Source of the DNA: Mercurialis annua
Lineage: Eukaryota; Streptophyta; Magnoliopsida; Malpighiales; Euphorbiaceae
NCBI RefSeq assembly: GCF_937616625.2
Contig: NC_065575.1
Coordinates: 6,889,501-6,953,500 of the forward strand
Direction of reading: 5' to 3'
Length of the DNA stretch: 64,000 nucleotides
Positions 1 to 11,699 of the stretch are shown here, in pieces. Under the pieces are notes generated by a model. That model made no database searches, was not told the origin of the DNA, and worked only from the letters and a program-made list of their open reading frames with translations. Made by a program: the position numbers and the translations under genes. How positions within the stretch are numbered: position 1 is the first letter of the stretch; every line of letters starts with the position of its first letter.

Positions 1-172
1 TGGCATTTGAAAAAAAAAATCGCAAAAATTAAAAATGTCACCATCTTGCTTCTGACCTAATCTAAATACAACATTATCTCTGTTTTTCTCTCCCTAATTC
101 TATAGTTTCTCATCAAATACAACAATTAAAATCTTACTTAATATTATCCGATCCATCATATCATATCACCTT

Positions 173-181
173 CTATAAAAG
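173..181 (+). promoter_or_regulatory. Probable TATA box of the ARID-HMG gene
   Basis: CTATAAAAG lies about 100 bases before the start codon at 281, followed by an A-rich leader. This is a usual plant core-promoter distance. Bases 1-172 are AT-rich with no coding sequence that I can see. The transcription start is inferred. Confidence 0.5.
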
Positions 182-280
182 AAAAAACAAACATTATTAA
201 AACAGAAATAAAATTAGTATTCTATTATTACATTCTCTTCTTGTCTTAAACCCTCCAACAACACAAAACAAAGAAAAAAA

Positions 281-3107
281 ATGTCTATCCAAAACCCAAC
301 TCCTACTACAGTTATTTCTATGCAACTTCAAGAAATAGAGAGTGAGAGCAGACACTGTAGCCAACTTTTCAAGTCTTATCCTTCACCCACTGCTCAATTT
401 GAACATCTTCTTCAAAGTTCAGATCTTTTCTGGGACAAGCTTAAAGCTTTTCATCAATCTTTTGGCACCAAATTTATGTAAGTGTCACCTGTTTTTTTAC
501 ATTTCTCTTATCTGGGTTTTATTTTTTAATTATTGGGTTTGTGTTAGATATTATTTTGCTCGAGTTTTTATATGTTTTTTTTTTTTTTGAAGTTAATTTG
601 GCTGATTTTTCTTGTTTATGAGTGTGTGAAGTTTCAATCTTTTCTTTAAATTAGAGTAAAGTAACTGTCTTGTTATATTTTGTGATTTTGCAGATTTAAT
701 TAGTATTTGCATGTTGATTGATAATTCTGTTAGCAGCCTCTTTTGAATTAATTGCTTTATGAGTAATAATGAATTTGATTTTTTGGTCAGGTGGTTTAAA
801 TAGCCTCTTTTATGTCAATCTATTTGTTGCTATTTTCTATTTTAGATTTTTAATGGATGACTTGTGATACAAAAACATTTATGGCTTTTCTTTCATTTTA
901 TCTATTTGTTGATTTATTTAGTTTTATATAAACTTTGGATGAAGGCATGGAATAACATCCTTCTTGCCAATTTTTCTTGCATAGGGTTCCTACTGTGGGA
1001 GGAAAAGCTCTTGATCTTCACCATCTTTTTGTGGAGGTAACATCTCGAGGCGGCCTCGAGAAGGTAATTTTTTTAGAATATCTATTTTGAAACTTGAAGG
1101 AGTTTTAATATAACTTGCGATATACTGTTTTAATTGTCTGCAACCTCATTTATTTCATAGTTGAATTAAAAATAGTGTCAAGTGTGGTTTATTAGTTGAA
1201 TTAAAAATAGTGTCAAGTGTGTTTTCATAGTTGGAAGACGTTTTGCTTGATTCATGACTTTATGGTATCTTTCTTATGGTCTTGACATAATTGCAGGTGA
1301 TTAGAGATCGCAAATGGAAGGATGTGATAGCAGCCTTTAATTTCCCGTCAACAATTACTAGTGCATCTTTTGTTTTAAGGAAGTACTACCTATCAATACT
1401 TTACCACTTCGAGCAGGTCTATCAGTTCCACAAACAGGTCCCTTCAGTCTCAGTGTCAGGTAGATAGACATGATACTCGTAGTTTTTTTATCAGTTGGTA
1501 CATGCATATTTACATTTAAATATAAACTTTTTTCATTCCTTTTCACAGATGTTGTGAATGAGAATCTTGAGAATGGATCTGCAGATCTAGATGAAGGTGG
1601 CACGCCAAACCAACTTCACGGTAAGGGTGAGTCAGTCTTGATTTTTAATCAAGAGCACTAGTCTACTTCCATAGTTATGTAATAGCTCTATATTATTTGG
1701 CATATGTCCGTGTGTGTTAGTTTATTTTTGACTACTTATAGTGGTAGAAATGTCAAAGTTTTGATAGGATCAGCCGTTCTGATAATTTTTCGAGATAAAT
1801 CAGTAGATTTTGATCAAACCCGCATAATTAATTGGTAGAAGAAATTTATTAGTATTAATTTCCAGATATTGTGGCATTGCATTTAGCTGTTGAGTGAAAT
1901 AGTCTACATGTTCCATGTCTGAGGCCCGGATTAAAGAATTCTCCCTAATTGTGATTTCTTTTCTGTGGTTATGTGTAGCTGAATTCTGTTTTATTTGGAG
2001 CTTCCTAAATGCTTTATCGTTTACTTGTTTGTTGCCAACTCTTTGGATTGTCTATGTAAATAAAGTACTCAGCCCCAGTCGTTTACAACGGTTTGAGTTC
2101 CTAAATAAATAGATTGATGCCTTTTTATGTAATGATGTACAAAGCCCCCCATCACATGTAGGAAACAACAAGGATGATCTTTTATTATCTTGCCTAAAAA
2201 AAATTCAGTTTTTGTACTATTTACATTGCAGTTCCTGCTGCTATTTGTTTGTCAGCTGAGCAATTAAGACTATTGGGTATATACAAGTATTATATTATCT
2301 TGCATGATGATAAGTTAATACTCTTGTGGTCGTAGGAAGTCCAGAATTGGATCTTGGCTCTTCTGTGAATGGAATCATTGATGGAAAATTCGATAATGGC
2401 TATTTGGTTACTGTAACCTTGGGCTCTGAACATCTCAAAGGCGTCCTCTATCATATTCCTAACTCGTTCAACGTGTCTCAGAATTCTCATACTGTAGATT
2501 TACCCCATCACCGGCACCGTAAAAGATCCCGGTTATTGTTACGTGATCCCTCTCGGCCCAAGTCACATAGGAGTGGCTACAATTTCTTCTTTGCTGAGCA
2601 TTATGCCCGGCTAAAGCCTTTACACCATGGGCAAGAGAGACTCATTAGCAAGAAGATTGGTGTCCTATGGAACAGCCTAACAGAGGCAGAAAAGCAAGTA
2701 TGCACAAACTAAACCATTCTGAGTTTATGTTGGACTGTTAATGATGTTACGGTGGTTTCAACACACGTATGCTCACGCAAACACATATTTTAATCCATTC
2801 ATTTACACATTTCATCTGAGAAAATGTAATATTATGTGCTAAGTATTACGTGCAGATATCAGTTTCTGTGTTCTTTTTCCAACTTTATTTTAGAAGGCTT
2901 TAACAAGTTATGATAAACGAATAGAATCTAATACTGTAATAAACTATGCTTCTACGCTGAGAAACTAAAATCTGCCCAATGATTTAGTTTTCACCTCGCC
3001 TGCAATTTTCCATTGTTGTGATGCAGGTTTATCAGGAGAAAGGTTTGAAGGACATGGAGAGGTACAGGACGGAAATGCTGGAGTACCGATCTTCATATGC
3101 TCAATAG
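281..3107 (+). CDS. ARID-HMG box chromatin protein (HMGB10/HMGB15 type)
   Basis: Six coding exons can be joined in frame: 281-477, 985-1063, 1297-1459, 1549-1620, 2336-2697 and 3027-3107, all with GT-AG borders, giving about 317 residues. An ARID DNA-binding domain spans about residues 37-140 (it includes VPTVGGKALDLHHLFVEV and the following SRGGLEKV). An HMG box spans about residues 241-312, starting DPSRPKSHRSGYNFF, with the conserved Tyr/Phe and Trp (VLWNSLTEAEKQ). A basic stretch HRHRKRSR precedes the box. This domain order is specific to plant ARID-HMG proteins, nuclear AT-rich DNA binders implicated in transcription, and the length matches that family. The start codon is the first ATG of the leader exon. 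Intron 2 carries a small tandem duplication. The gene converges on the WIP gene; stop codons are 0.5 kb apart. Which HMGB paralogue it is cannot be told from sequence alone. Confidence 0.93.
1159..1223. repeat. Short tandem duplication in an intron
   Basis: A 26-base segment (1161-1186, starting TTGAATTAAAAATAG) recurs at 1196-1221 with a 35-base period, inside intron 2 of the ARID-HMG gene. It does not touch the splice sites. Confidence 0.85.
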
Positions 3108-3609
3108 AGTCTGAGTACCAATCATCAATGTTCTCTTAGTGTAGGATCGTAGTTGCTGCTGCTGGTTGTAGTTCTAGTTTAACTATTCTTTTTTGGAACA
3201 GTAGCTATAGTCTAACTTGTTCATTATTATTAGCGTCTTCTTTTTATGACATTATGTCTGTAGTTGTTAACAAGCAGGAGATGAAATGCTGTCACATACA
3301 TATGCTGAATTTTGCTCTTCTAATCAGATTGAATAGAGAAGCTTCAGATTTTGATTTAAGTATTAATAACTTATTATAAAATAATCCTTCCGATTTCTTA
3401 TATCAAGGATGCTCAGGCCAGAACAAATATTAAAACCAATAAATTACAAATGTGCATGACAAAATCTGAAAACTTTGTTACAACTCCATGTTATCCAGAA
3501 AGAAGAGAACCAAAAAAGAAAAAGTAGTTCTAACATCAAAATTTAACCTTCGTATCTTTGCCTACAAAAAATAGAAAATGGACAAAAAAGACCTATAATT
3601 CTATAATAA
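3108..3609. other. Convergent 3' UTR region
   Basis: About 500 bases between the stop codons of the ARID-HMG gene (+) and the WIP gene (-). It should hold both 3' UTRs. I see no further coding sequence. Confidence 0.6.
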
Positions 3610-6600
3610 TTAAGTAGGCACAACCACCCCAGATTGGGGTGATAACTGCAACACTAACAACAAGACCAACATAAGCAAAACCAGCTGCACAAAAAAACAT
3701 GAAGTAACTTTACATACTCGCCTCTGCATCTTCAACACCTCTTCCGTCCCTAAAATATCCCCTCGATATTTTTCCATTTCCGCCGTTTGTTTCATGAGCA
3801 TTGACGCCTTCCTCTCCGTATCTCCAATTTTGTCCAGCATCTTGGCTTGTTCGCCAGCCAGACTTTCTTGCTGTTCGTACAGTCTCATTTGATCACCCGA
3901 GGCAACTCTCATCTTTTGTATTGTCTTTGTTAGTGTCAGATACTCAATTTCGGCCTCGACCTTTTTCTTGTAAATGCTTTCAAGCTCGGTTTTTTCAATT
4001 TCTCTAGATTTCTCCTGCTGCGGCTCTATGGTGCTTTCTGATTCTTGCCTCGCTGACTTGCCATTGATCAAGCTATTCTCGAGTTCTGCAACAATGGACT
4101 GTTTTGCTTTGAGCTTAGCCTCTGCCTCCTCCAATCTAATTTCGAGATATTGTACATTTTCTGTCAAGCTTGACACTTGAGACTCCAACAGATTTGGTTG
4201 TCTGATATTTTCTGAATCAAACTGTTCAGACAAACTCGATTCATGGAGTCCGTGAATGGTATCTACTTCATCTTTGCTAGCCTTCCCAATTTCCCCTAAT
4301 TTTTTAACCTCTGCAAGCAAATTGTAGCCTCAATTAGATTCAATAAACAGCAATAACATTAATTATTGCACCAACTACAACCAGTGATCCTTTCACTGAA
4401 AACATACAGATTTTCTGGATCCTGAGAAGATCATACATACTAAAGAAAAAACTGAAAATTCAGAACTGTATGCAAACATCGAAAGAAAATCCAGCACCCA
4501 CTTCAACTTGTACATTTTATAAAGTTTTTGGAACCAGAGCATAAACCTTAAAGAAGCCAGGAAACAAAAAGTCCCCGGAATGGAATCTTCACTTCCAAAA
4601 GCACGGCCGAACAATAATACAATCCTAGCAGCAATTACTGTTTTAACTAAACTTTCTAATCTATTTCACTAAAACAAATTATCTATGTTATCGGTAAAAC
4701 CAGTATATGTTACGTATTTATAGAAACAACAATAGCAACATCAAGAAAACTAGGAAACACCAAACATATTATAGTCGAACCATCTAATGTAACAGATAAT
4801 GCATCTTTAGCGTGAAAGATGCTTAGTCTAGATTTGGAACACAATTAATTACCACACAGCAATGCATGCATTCAGATCATGTAAAATCTAATTGAGCCCT
4901 AAGCATGTTGCCTTTTTCATTAACTTCCGAAAATTTCTTTTTGTGATCGAGCACAAAGGTTTTTTTGTGTAATGGAAAGATCTTTGTCAAGACATTAATA
5001 ACCTTGTTCAAAAGCATATCAATAGCATAGCAATTACTCATCATTCTAAATCACTTTACCAAGCGTAAGTTCCAGCTAAGATCCATGTGTCTCACTAGCA
5101 GATGAGAATCAAAATCCCGAACTTTTATTTTTTTAGTAAATAATAGGTAAGGCAAAGATACATTCTGTAATATTTTAATTTAAGGGAATAAATCGGGATG
5201 CATCGCGATTGTGAAGGTGATGTTAGCCATCGCATTAAAGCAAGATGGTTAAAATGGAGGTTGTGCCACAAAATTTTATGTGACCGGAAGATTCCTATAA
5301 GGTTAAAAGGAAAATTTCATAGTACTGCAATAGAACCGGAATGAATGTTGCGCAATAAAAGGGCAACATGTATCTAAATTAAGTCTATAAGAGATAATAA
5401 ATGTTAAGATGGATGAGCAATCATACTAAAATGGATAGAATAAGTAATAAATGTATTTGGTCATGTGAGTCGTAGGCCAGATGGTACTCCAGTTAGAAAG
5501 GTTAAACATATTAATGCAAGATAACTTAGCATCTTCGATACTATAGATGCAAGTAAGATTTTAATAAGAAAAAATATAAATCGAGTACACTGACCACTTT
5601 CAAGGGCTTCCTGTACTGATTGGAGAGTAAGGATAGACTCAACCAAAGGATCGCGATCTTTTGACGACCGATGGCTGTTGCTTTTCTCATCCTTACCCTC
5701 CCAAGAAGCATCAGCAGCTAAATCATCTTGAGAACCATCTCCATCTTCTCCTGCATTCACTTGCCCAACACCAAAATGTTGCTCCCCAGCATGGGCATCA
5801 TCACTGTTTTCCCCATCATAAAACATTGCCATTTCGCTTTGATTTCCGTTACTTGTCACAGAACCAGCACCCTGCAAAAAGACAAAGTTGGAGCTTCTTG
5901 AGTCAGATTCCATGCTGGAATGAGAGTTTTCCTTCTCGATTTTGACCCTTTCTCCTCTATGCTTCTTACTGCTTTCAGCCCGTCCTTTTCCTTGTTGGAC
6001 TCGTTGAGTCGAGCTACCAGTATTCTTCCCACTCAAATTCTTGACCCTATTCTTCTCCCGCACAAACTCCAAAACTGCAGGGGTATCATACTTCAACCTT
6101 GGAGCACTGGCTGCTGTGGACGACCTGCTACTTCGATCTTCACTATTCTCGGAATCTTCACCTGCAGCAAAACCAGACCCAACAGCAAATCTAGATTCCA
6201 AATTAGACTCTGAAATCAGAGAGCCATCAAGAACACCCAAGTTTTTCAATAAGTTAGTTGATCCAACAGAACCCTCACTATTCTGTACGACATCAGAAGC
6301 TGACATTAAATTCCTTGCTCTGCTTGGATTTCCAGAAATAGACAATCCTCTTTTCAAAACTTTACCGTGATCCCCATTTGCACTAGCATCCTTAACAACA
6401 TCTCTCCTAATACGCCTCCACTTTCTCAATCCATATCCTTTCAAAGGAGGCGACTCCTCCTCTGTAGATTTAGCTGATAAAGGCTTCGAATTCTCCAAAT
6501 CCACCCCCTGCTCAATTCCTATTCCTTCTCTAACTTCTCCATCAATAGAGGAAGCATTAGTATCAACAATTCTGCTAGCATCTACGCCACGATCCTCTTC

Positions 6601-6732
6601 CGAATACGACCCGTTAATCTTAACCTTGTTACTAGTATCATTATGATCAAGACTTGAAACACTATATTGATTGGTGTTTAATTCATTGTCTTCAACAGAT
6701 TCATTAGCAGAATTTTCCCTTTCCAAATCCAT
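3610..6732 (-). CDS. WIP: WPP domain-interacting protein (plant KASH protein)
   Basis: Two coding exons on the minus strand, 6732-5595 and 4310-3610, join in frame across a 1.3-kb GT-AG intron (the split codon gives ALESEVKKLGEIG) and encode 612 residues. The N-terminal half is acidic and low in complexity and contains the segment KGYGLRKWRRIRRDV. Residues about 380-575 form a heptad-rich coiled coil. A transmembrane helix follows at about 583-603, and the chain ends in GVVVPT. That is the layout of WIP proteins: outer nuclear membrane KASH proteins whose VVPT tail binds SUN proteins in the perinuclear space and whose cytoplasmic part recruits WPP-domain RanGAP and WIT proteins, linking the nucleus to the cytoskeleton. 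It is longer than the roughly 450-510 residues I recall for Arabidopsis WIPs, because the acidic N-terminal part is larger. A further intron probably lies in the 5' UTR, with a donor near 7015. Confidence 0.93.
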
Positions 6733-7015
6733 TAAGTCTAGGGAAAAAAGGGTCCTTTTTTTTAGATCAAGATCAAGAACAATAAACTATCATTCCAGCA
6801 CTATCATTTTCAAATCAACCCATAATCTGGAAACAAAACAAAAACATAATAAAAATATAAACATCCTTTAAATTACATCATTTCCTATCATCAAATTTAA
6901 TTAAATTCCCTTCAGTACAGCAATAAAGATCACATCTTTATTAAATTTTTCTCAAAAAAGAAAAACTAATTAGAATTGACCAAGTAAATGGTATTAAAAA
7001 GAGTTAAGAGAAGTA

Positions 7016-7380
7016 CCTTTTAGATGTCCATAAACCCACAAAAATTGAAGATTTGGGAGAAATTATGATGATGAAAATTTGGAAGGAAAGGAAACCCTAA
7101 ACTATGTTTGGATTTGCAATTTTATAGGAGTGGAATAATTGAATAATGAAGTATGATGATGAGATGTAAAAGAAAATTAAAAAAGAAAATGAAAGAGCAT
7201 TAGACAAGATGAGATTAGCCACATGGGAAGAGGGGGACCCCACATCTACTCCCTTACAAACTCACTCCTCTAGAAGTGGAGAGAAGGTGCAAACTTACAA
7301 ATTACAATATTCCCATCAATTTATTGTTCTCTTTCTTCATTTTTACCAATTTGCCACCACATTTTGAAGAGTAAATTTTT
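7016..7380 (-). promoter_or_regulatory. 5' UTR and promoter region of the WIP gene
   Basis: On the minus strand, AAAAGGTACTT near 7015 looks like a splice donor, so a leader exon above it is probably spliced onto sequence just before the ATG at 6732. The rest is AT-rich intergenic DNA. I see no unambiguous TATA box. Confidence 0.4.
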
Positions 7381-7396
7381 TTAAGATACTTTACAT

Positions 7397-7737
7397 TATA
7401 CCAGTTCATGGGTTTGGGTACCCGGCCCGCCTGCCCAAGCCCGTCCTCTTAGGGCCGCGCTTGGACACCAATATTTGGTCTCAAGCCCGGCACGGGCCCG
7501 AGCCCGAAAAAAGCCCGTTTTTTTATGGACGGGTTTGGGCTTTCAATATCATAGAAAATCAACGTAAACCCGCCCAAGCCCGGCCCAAACCCGAAAAAAT
7601 AGTGTATTAGGGCCGGGTTTGGGTAGTATATTAAAAGCCCGAACCGGGCTTGGGCGGGCTTGGGCTTGACTTTAAAAAAGTCAAGCCCGCCTAAGCCCGG
7701 CCCGAGCCCGCCGAAGCCCACCCCATGAACAGGTCTA
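7397..7737. mobile_element. Non-autonomous hAT-type element 1 (GC-rich interior)
   Basis: A 341-base element flanked by a perfect 8-base target duplication CTTTACAT (7389-7396 and 7738-7745). The terminal inverted repeats match at 14 of 16 positions: left TATACCAGTTCATGGG, right (reverse complement) TAGACCTGTTCATGGG. The interior is a low-complexity alternation of AAGCCCG/GGGCTTG words and is GC-rich against an AT-rich background. There is no coding capacity. An 8-base duplication points to hAT. Confidence 0.85.
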
Positions 7738-7892
7738 CTTTACATATATCATAATTCACATTTCTGTTATTCATTAACCACTCTGAAGAATCAATTTCAA
7801 ATTTATTAAGAAACCAATGATCAACTTTCTTTCGTAATAACCTACACTCAAAAAAAGTCAAATTCTCAATGTCCTTTTGAAAGAGAAATGCT

Positions 7893-8533
7893 TAGGGATG
7901 ACAATGGGGAGGGGATTCCCCGATCCCCATGGAGATCCGCCCCTAATGGGGCGGAAAATCCTTACCAATTGTTCCCATGGGTACGGGGATGGGGGAAGAT
8001 TATTCCCCATCCACGAGGATGGGGAGGGGACGGGGAGTGTAGTCCCCACCCCATGGGGATCCCCATCCCCGTTCCTATGGGGACCCGATTTACTTTTATA
8101 TAATTTATTATACTTTTTAATATATTAGTCATAATTTTTAATAATTTTATTTAATTATCAGAATATTAAGTAATGATTTTTAACGATTTTTTATTTTATT
8201 TTAATTATATTATTTTAATATTTAAAATTGCTGAATATTTTAGATGATTAATTAATTTTTGGATAATTTAATTTATAATTTTTTATTATTATTAATATTG
8301 AACAGATCATATTTTTTTCTTAAATGTTTCATAAAAATAAAAAAAATATTTAAATATTTATATTAGAATTAGACGGGGATGTGGGGATCCCCATGGAGAT
8401 GGGGAATCCACGGGTATGGGGATGGGGATGAATTAAACCCCATCAAATAAATGGGGACGGGGATTCCCCATAGAAGTGGGGACGGGGATGGGGATAGCTT
8501 CCCCGCCCCCACCCCGCCCCATTGCCATCCCTA
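7893..8533. mobile_element. Non-autonomous hAT-type element 2 (GGGGAT-rich)
   Basis: A 641-base element starting TAGGGATGACAATGGGG and ending CCCCATTGCCATCCCTA, flanked by GAAATGCT (7885-7892) and GAAATGCC (8534-8541), an 8-base duplication with one mismatch. Both ends are long runs of GGGGATGGGGATTCCCC-like words that can fold on themselves; the middle 8096-8370 is AT-rich. Open frames here come from the repeat words and are not genes. Confidence 0.87.
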
Positions 8534-8562
8534 GAAATGCCCTGAACAACTAGAAGATGGGC

Positions 8563-9099
8563 TAGGGGTGAGCATTCGGTCGGTTCGGTTAAAACCGATC
8601 CAAAAATAGCCAAACCGACCAAACCGAATGTTGTAATATTTTTGACCGAATCAACCGGACAAAGAACATTAACCGAATCTGTTTCGACTGAATTTTTTTT
8701 TGGTCGGTTCGGTTAAATGGCTATTTATGGGTTTTTATGAGCTTTTTCAATTACATATGCTTTAAAGATCAATTAATTTTTTTCATAAATTCAAATAATT
8801 GAATTCTATGAAAATTAGAAAGAAATCAAGCATTTTCTCACAAATCCAAACAATATACCATAGCAAGAATTAAATTCAAAAAAGATATCAACCTACTTTT
8901 TATAATAAGCATTTAAAATTTTAAGTATTCGGTCGGTTCGGTTAAACTGTAAATTTTAAATTCTTAACCGAACCGTTAACCGATAACTGAAAATTTATAT
9001 TTTTTTTAACCGAACCGACCGAATGAAAATTTATCACCGAACCAAACCGACCAAAATTCACCGGTTCGGTCGGTTTTTTCAAAACTTTGCTCACCCCTA
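8563..9099. mobile_element. Non-autonomous hAT-type element 3 (GGTTCGGTT family)
   Basis: A 537-base element starting TAGGGGTGAGCATTCGGTCG and ending TTTGCTCACCCCTA, flanked by AGATGGGC (8555-8562) and CGATGGGC (9100-9107), 7 of 8 identical. The subterminal parts are repeats of CGGTTCGGTT/AACCGAACCG; the middle is AT-rich. Degenerate relatives occur elsewhere in the window. No coding sequence. Confidence 0.87.
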
Positions 9100-9182
9100 C
9101 GATGGGCCATGTTCACCCGACTGCCGGCTTGTTTAAAGATCAGATAATATGATCTTCCGATTTGATTTTGTTTAAATTTTAA

Positions 9183-9500
9183 TTATTTTATTCAGTTTTA
9201 ATGCTAGTCAACTAGATTCTTATTTTAATGACGTGTCATAATGTGATATGTTTAGTCCATAATGACGTGGTCCTTAAATTTTTATTTTTTTGTTCATTAG
9301 GTCCTTAAATAAAGATCCATTTAAGGACCCAATGAATCAAAAAATAAACAATTAGGGACCTGAGCAAGACAAATAAAAGTTGAAGGACCTGATAAACTAA
9401 AAAATGAAAGTTTAAGGTTCCGAAAAAGTCAAATAGAAGTTAAGGGATCTAATAAACTAAAAATATATAGTTTAGGAATCTCAATATAGGTTTAGCCTTT
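9183..9500. repeat. Foldback remnant
   Basis: 9272-9311 and about 9315-9361 form an imperfect inverted repeat (left arm CCTTAAATTTTTATTTTTTT, right arm read on the opposite strand). The part before it (GACGTG... TTTAGTCC) resembles one arm of the MITE at 31206-31428. I could not find a clean target duplication, so I call it a remnant. Confidence 0.5.
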
Positions 9501-9564
9501 TTTATTTGTGTTTAGTTACAGTAGAGTATTGTATGTATGTACTAAATGTGTTTTTGTTGCTTAG

Positions 9565-10533
9565 GTGATGTTGGATACCGTGGTGTCGGAGTTGCAGGTA
9601 GTTAATAAAAGTGAGACATCGATTACACCAGTAGCTGATGGTGTTTTTGGTGAAGAAGATGAAGTGAAGATGAAGATGGAAAAAATCATTATGGGTCTTT
9701 TATTTTTATATGTAATTTATATATTTTTTTTTCAAATCCATACACACTCATTCATTGGTGTAATATGCTGAGGTAGATGTCATTTTTAACCAATAATTGA
9801 GTATCATGTTAACATCGTGTATGGATATGAAAAAAAAGTGTATTTTTATGACAAATTATAAAAGACGTGATTAAATTAAGAAAACGTGTAAAGTTGTTGA
9901 ATTTTTATTACATTGACACTTCTTTTATTTAAGACATTGTAAATTAAATTTGATGTGATATCAAATAAATTATCACAAGATACCTATGAATTTTCTCTAA
10001 TAAAATACATGTGAAATGATCAAGTTAATAGATTGCATGAAATTATCTTTTATATGTCCATATGCTTCATGTGAAAACCAATTTGGTTAGACAAATGTAG
10101 AATTTATATCAGTTTCATATCTTTATTGAAAATAAAAATAAGATATTGAAGGAAAATATTAAATTTAAATTGGAATATTTATAAGATATTGAAGGAAAAT
10201 ACAAAATGCTGATTCATACTTACAGAGCATCACTTATGAAGACCAAGCTCATAATCATACAACCACATAGTATGGTTGCGTATTAACTTTGAATGATAAT
10301 AGGATTAGAACTAGGGATTTGACGACATGGACTAAATCTAATGCCAATTACGTTGGTGGCGACATACGTGGAAAAGTAAGTTGTTTGAATATGTTTTAAC
10401 TTAATAATTCACTAGGATTACTTACCATTGATTAACATTATAATAATTAATATTTATTTTGATTTTAGATTGTACGAAGTGATCCAGTGAACCTTGCACA
10501 GCTTCAGGAGGATTTGTTAGAGCATTGTCAATA
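9565..10533 (+). pseudogene. Exon-like remnants of an unrecognised gene
   Basis: An acceptor (TTGCTTAG) precedes a short open segment MLDTVVSELQVV. Further on, a segment ending NYVGGDIRGK is followed by a good donor (GTAAGTTG), a 95-base intron and a final exon IVRSDPVNLAQLQEDLLEHC ending one residue later at 10533. The splice signals look real, but I do not recognise the protein, and the segment before 10270 has in-frame stops. The interval also contains the repeat copy at 9945-10185. It may be the end of a decayed or incompletely represented gene. Confidence 0.35.
9945..10185. repeat. Dispersed direct repeat, copy 1
   Basis: About 240 bases clearly related to 24572-24815 in the same orientation; shared words include TAAAATACATGTGA and ATGCTTCATGTGAAAA. 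The function is unknown. It marks an old duplication linking the two sides of the F-box/mTERF island. Confidence 0.7.
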
Positions 10534-11559
10534 GACGTCAATATTAGCTCAATGAATTCTTTGCTGTTTTTATTATGTTTTTGAATTTTGAGTCGGACAT
10601 TGAACTCAGTCGATGGTATTGTTTATCGTGACTAAATTTCATTTGGGTTTTATGTGTATACGAAAGAATCGACTTGTGGTTTTTCTTGAAAAAGTAATCA
10701 CATGGGTATAGGGTTTAGTATATGCTGCTGTTTTTGGATAGTCAGCACCAAGCTTGATTATCCTTCTGTTTGTAATAAACCCATTTCATAACATCAACTC
10801 AATATTTACCGGAAGTACTGAAGTACTTGTGGGAGTCCCGATTTAGTCAAGAATTTTTTTTGAAACAAGTGTTGGACTAAGTGATGATATTTTTAATATT
10901 ATAGTTGAGTGATGATTTTGTTATTACTTCTCTAATCGGAGTCTAATAGAAATTAACGTCATGGCTTTACATATTATGAAGATTGGTATAATTTGCACAA
11001 AGCTTAATTAGTATAATATGATGAGCTATTAGTTTGTGTTTAACTTTCTTCTCACACTATTGTTTTCTTCTTATGTATTACGGAGACTATGTGGAATACT
11101 TGTGATCAGGTTAGACTAGAACTACAATAGAATGATTGGAAAATGGCAGCTTAAGTGGCTAAAAACAAATTTATTTAGTAAGTCAAAACATAACATATTT
11201 GTATTTTCCAAAACTTTGAAACCACTAACTTGAGTCCTAAGCAAGTTACGGTTTGAATACTATCATAATCTCGTATCTAGAGAGTAGATTTAGTTTGAGA
11301 TAGTTGCATCGCTAATGAGTAATGTGAATAATAATACAAGGTCGGACAATGTATATATTTCTACAAAACTACACACACGGGCAACAATTTTCTAGTCTTA
11401 ATCGTAAATTCTTTGACGTTGGATAAGCTTTAATCTGTCATCTCAGTTTTAGAACTGCTTTTGTTCTTTTCTTTGTTATTTCTTCTATTGCTTTGCTGAT
11501 ATTGTCATGAATATCAGATTTGGAAAGTTTATTGTAATTCAGAGCATCAATATTTCAAG
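10534..11559. other. No gene seen
   Basis: AT-rich DNA without long open frames or a recognisable transposon boundary. The beginning (10540-10800) may be 3' UTR of the remnant gene that ends at 10533. Confidence 0.4.
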
Positions 11560-11687
11560 CATGGAGTGGATGCAGCCAAAATGAGACTTCGCTCAGATTT
11601 GAAGATGCGGAAGCTCAATCGAATTATCTTCAACTTTCCTCATGCAGGTTTTCATGGAAAAGAGAACAATGTCCGGCTAATTGATCA
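11560..11687 (+). pseudogene. Orphan exon of a DUF2431 (BMT5-like) protein
   Basis: An open exon between an AG (TTTCAAG) and a strong donor (GTATGTTG) encodes HGVDAAKMRLRSDLKMRKLN followed by RIIFNFPHAGFHGKENNVRL. The IIFNFPHAGF block is the signature of DUF2431, the Rossmann-like domain of 25S rRNA uridine-N3 methyltransferase-type proteins. I see neither the upstream glycine-rich motif exon nor the downstream exons within 2 kb on either side. This is therefore a single-exon relic, probably left by duplication. Its splice signals are intact. Confidence 0.7.
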
Positions 11688-11699
11688 GTATGTTGTTTT

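Noticed and set aside
1915..2112. Open frame of 65 codons in the ARID-HMG gene
   Set aside because: It lies in intron 4 and is hydrophobic AT-rich noise.
5661..6370. Plus-strand open frames opposite WIP exon 1
   Set aside because: Shadows of the WIP coding sequence with implausible composition.
7858..8128. Three overlapping open frames rich in Gly/Pro/Trp
   Set aside because: They run through the GGGGAT word repeats of hAT-type element 2 and have no gene-like context.
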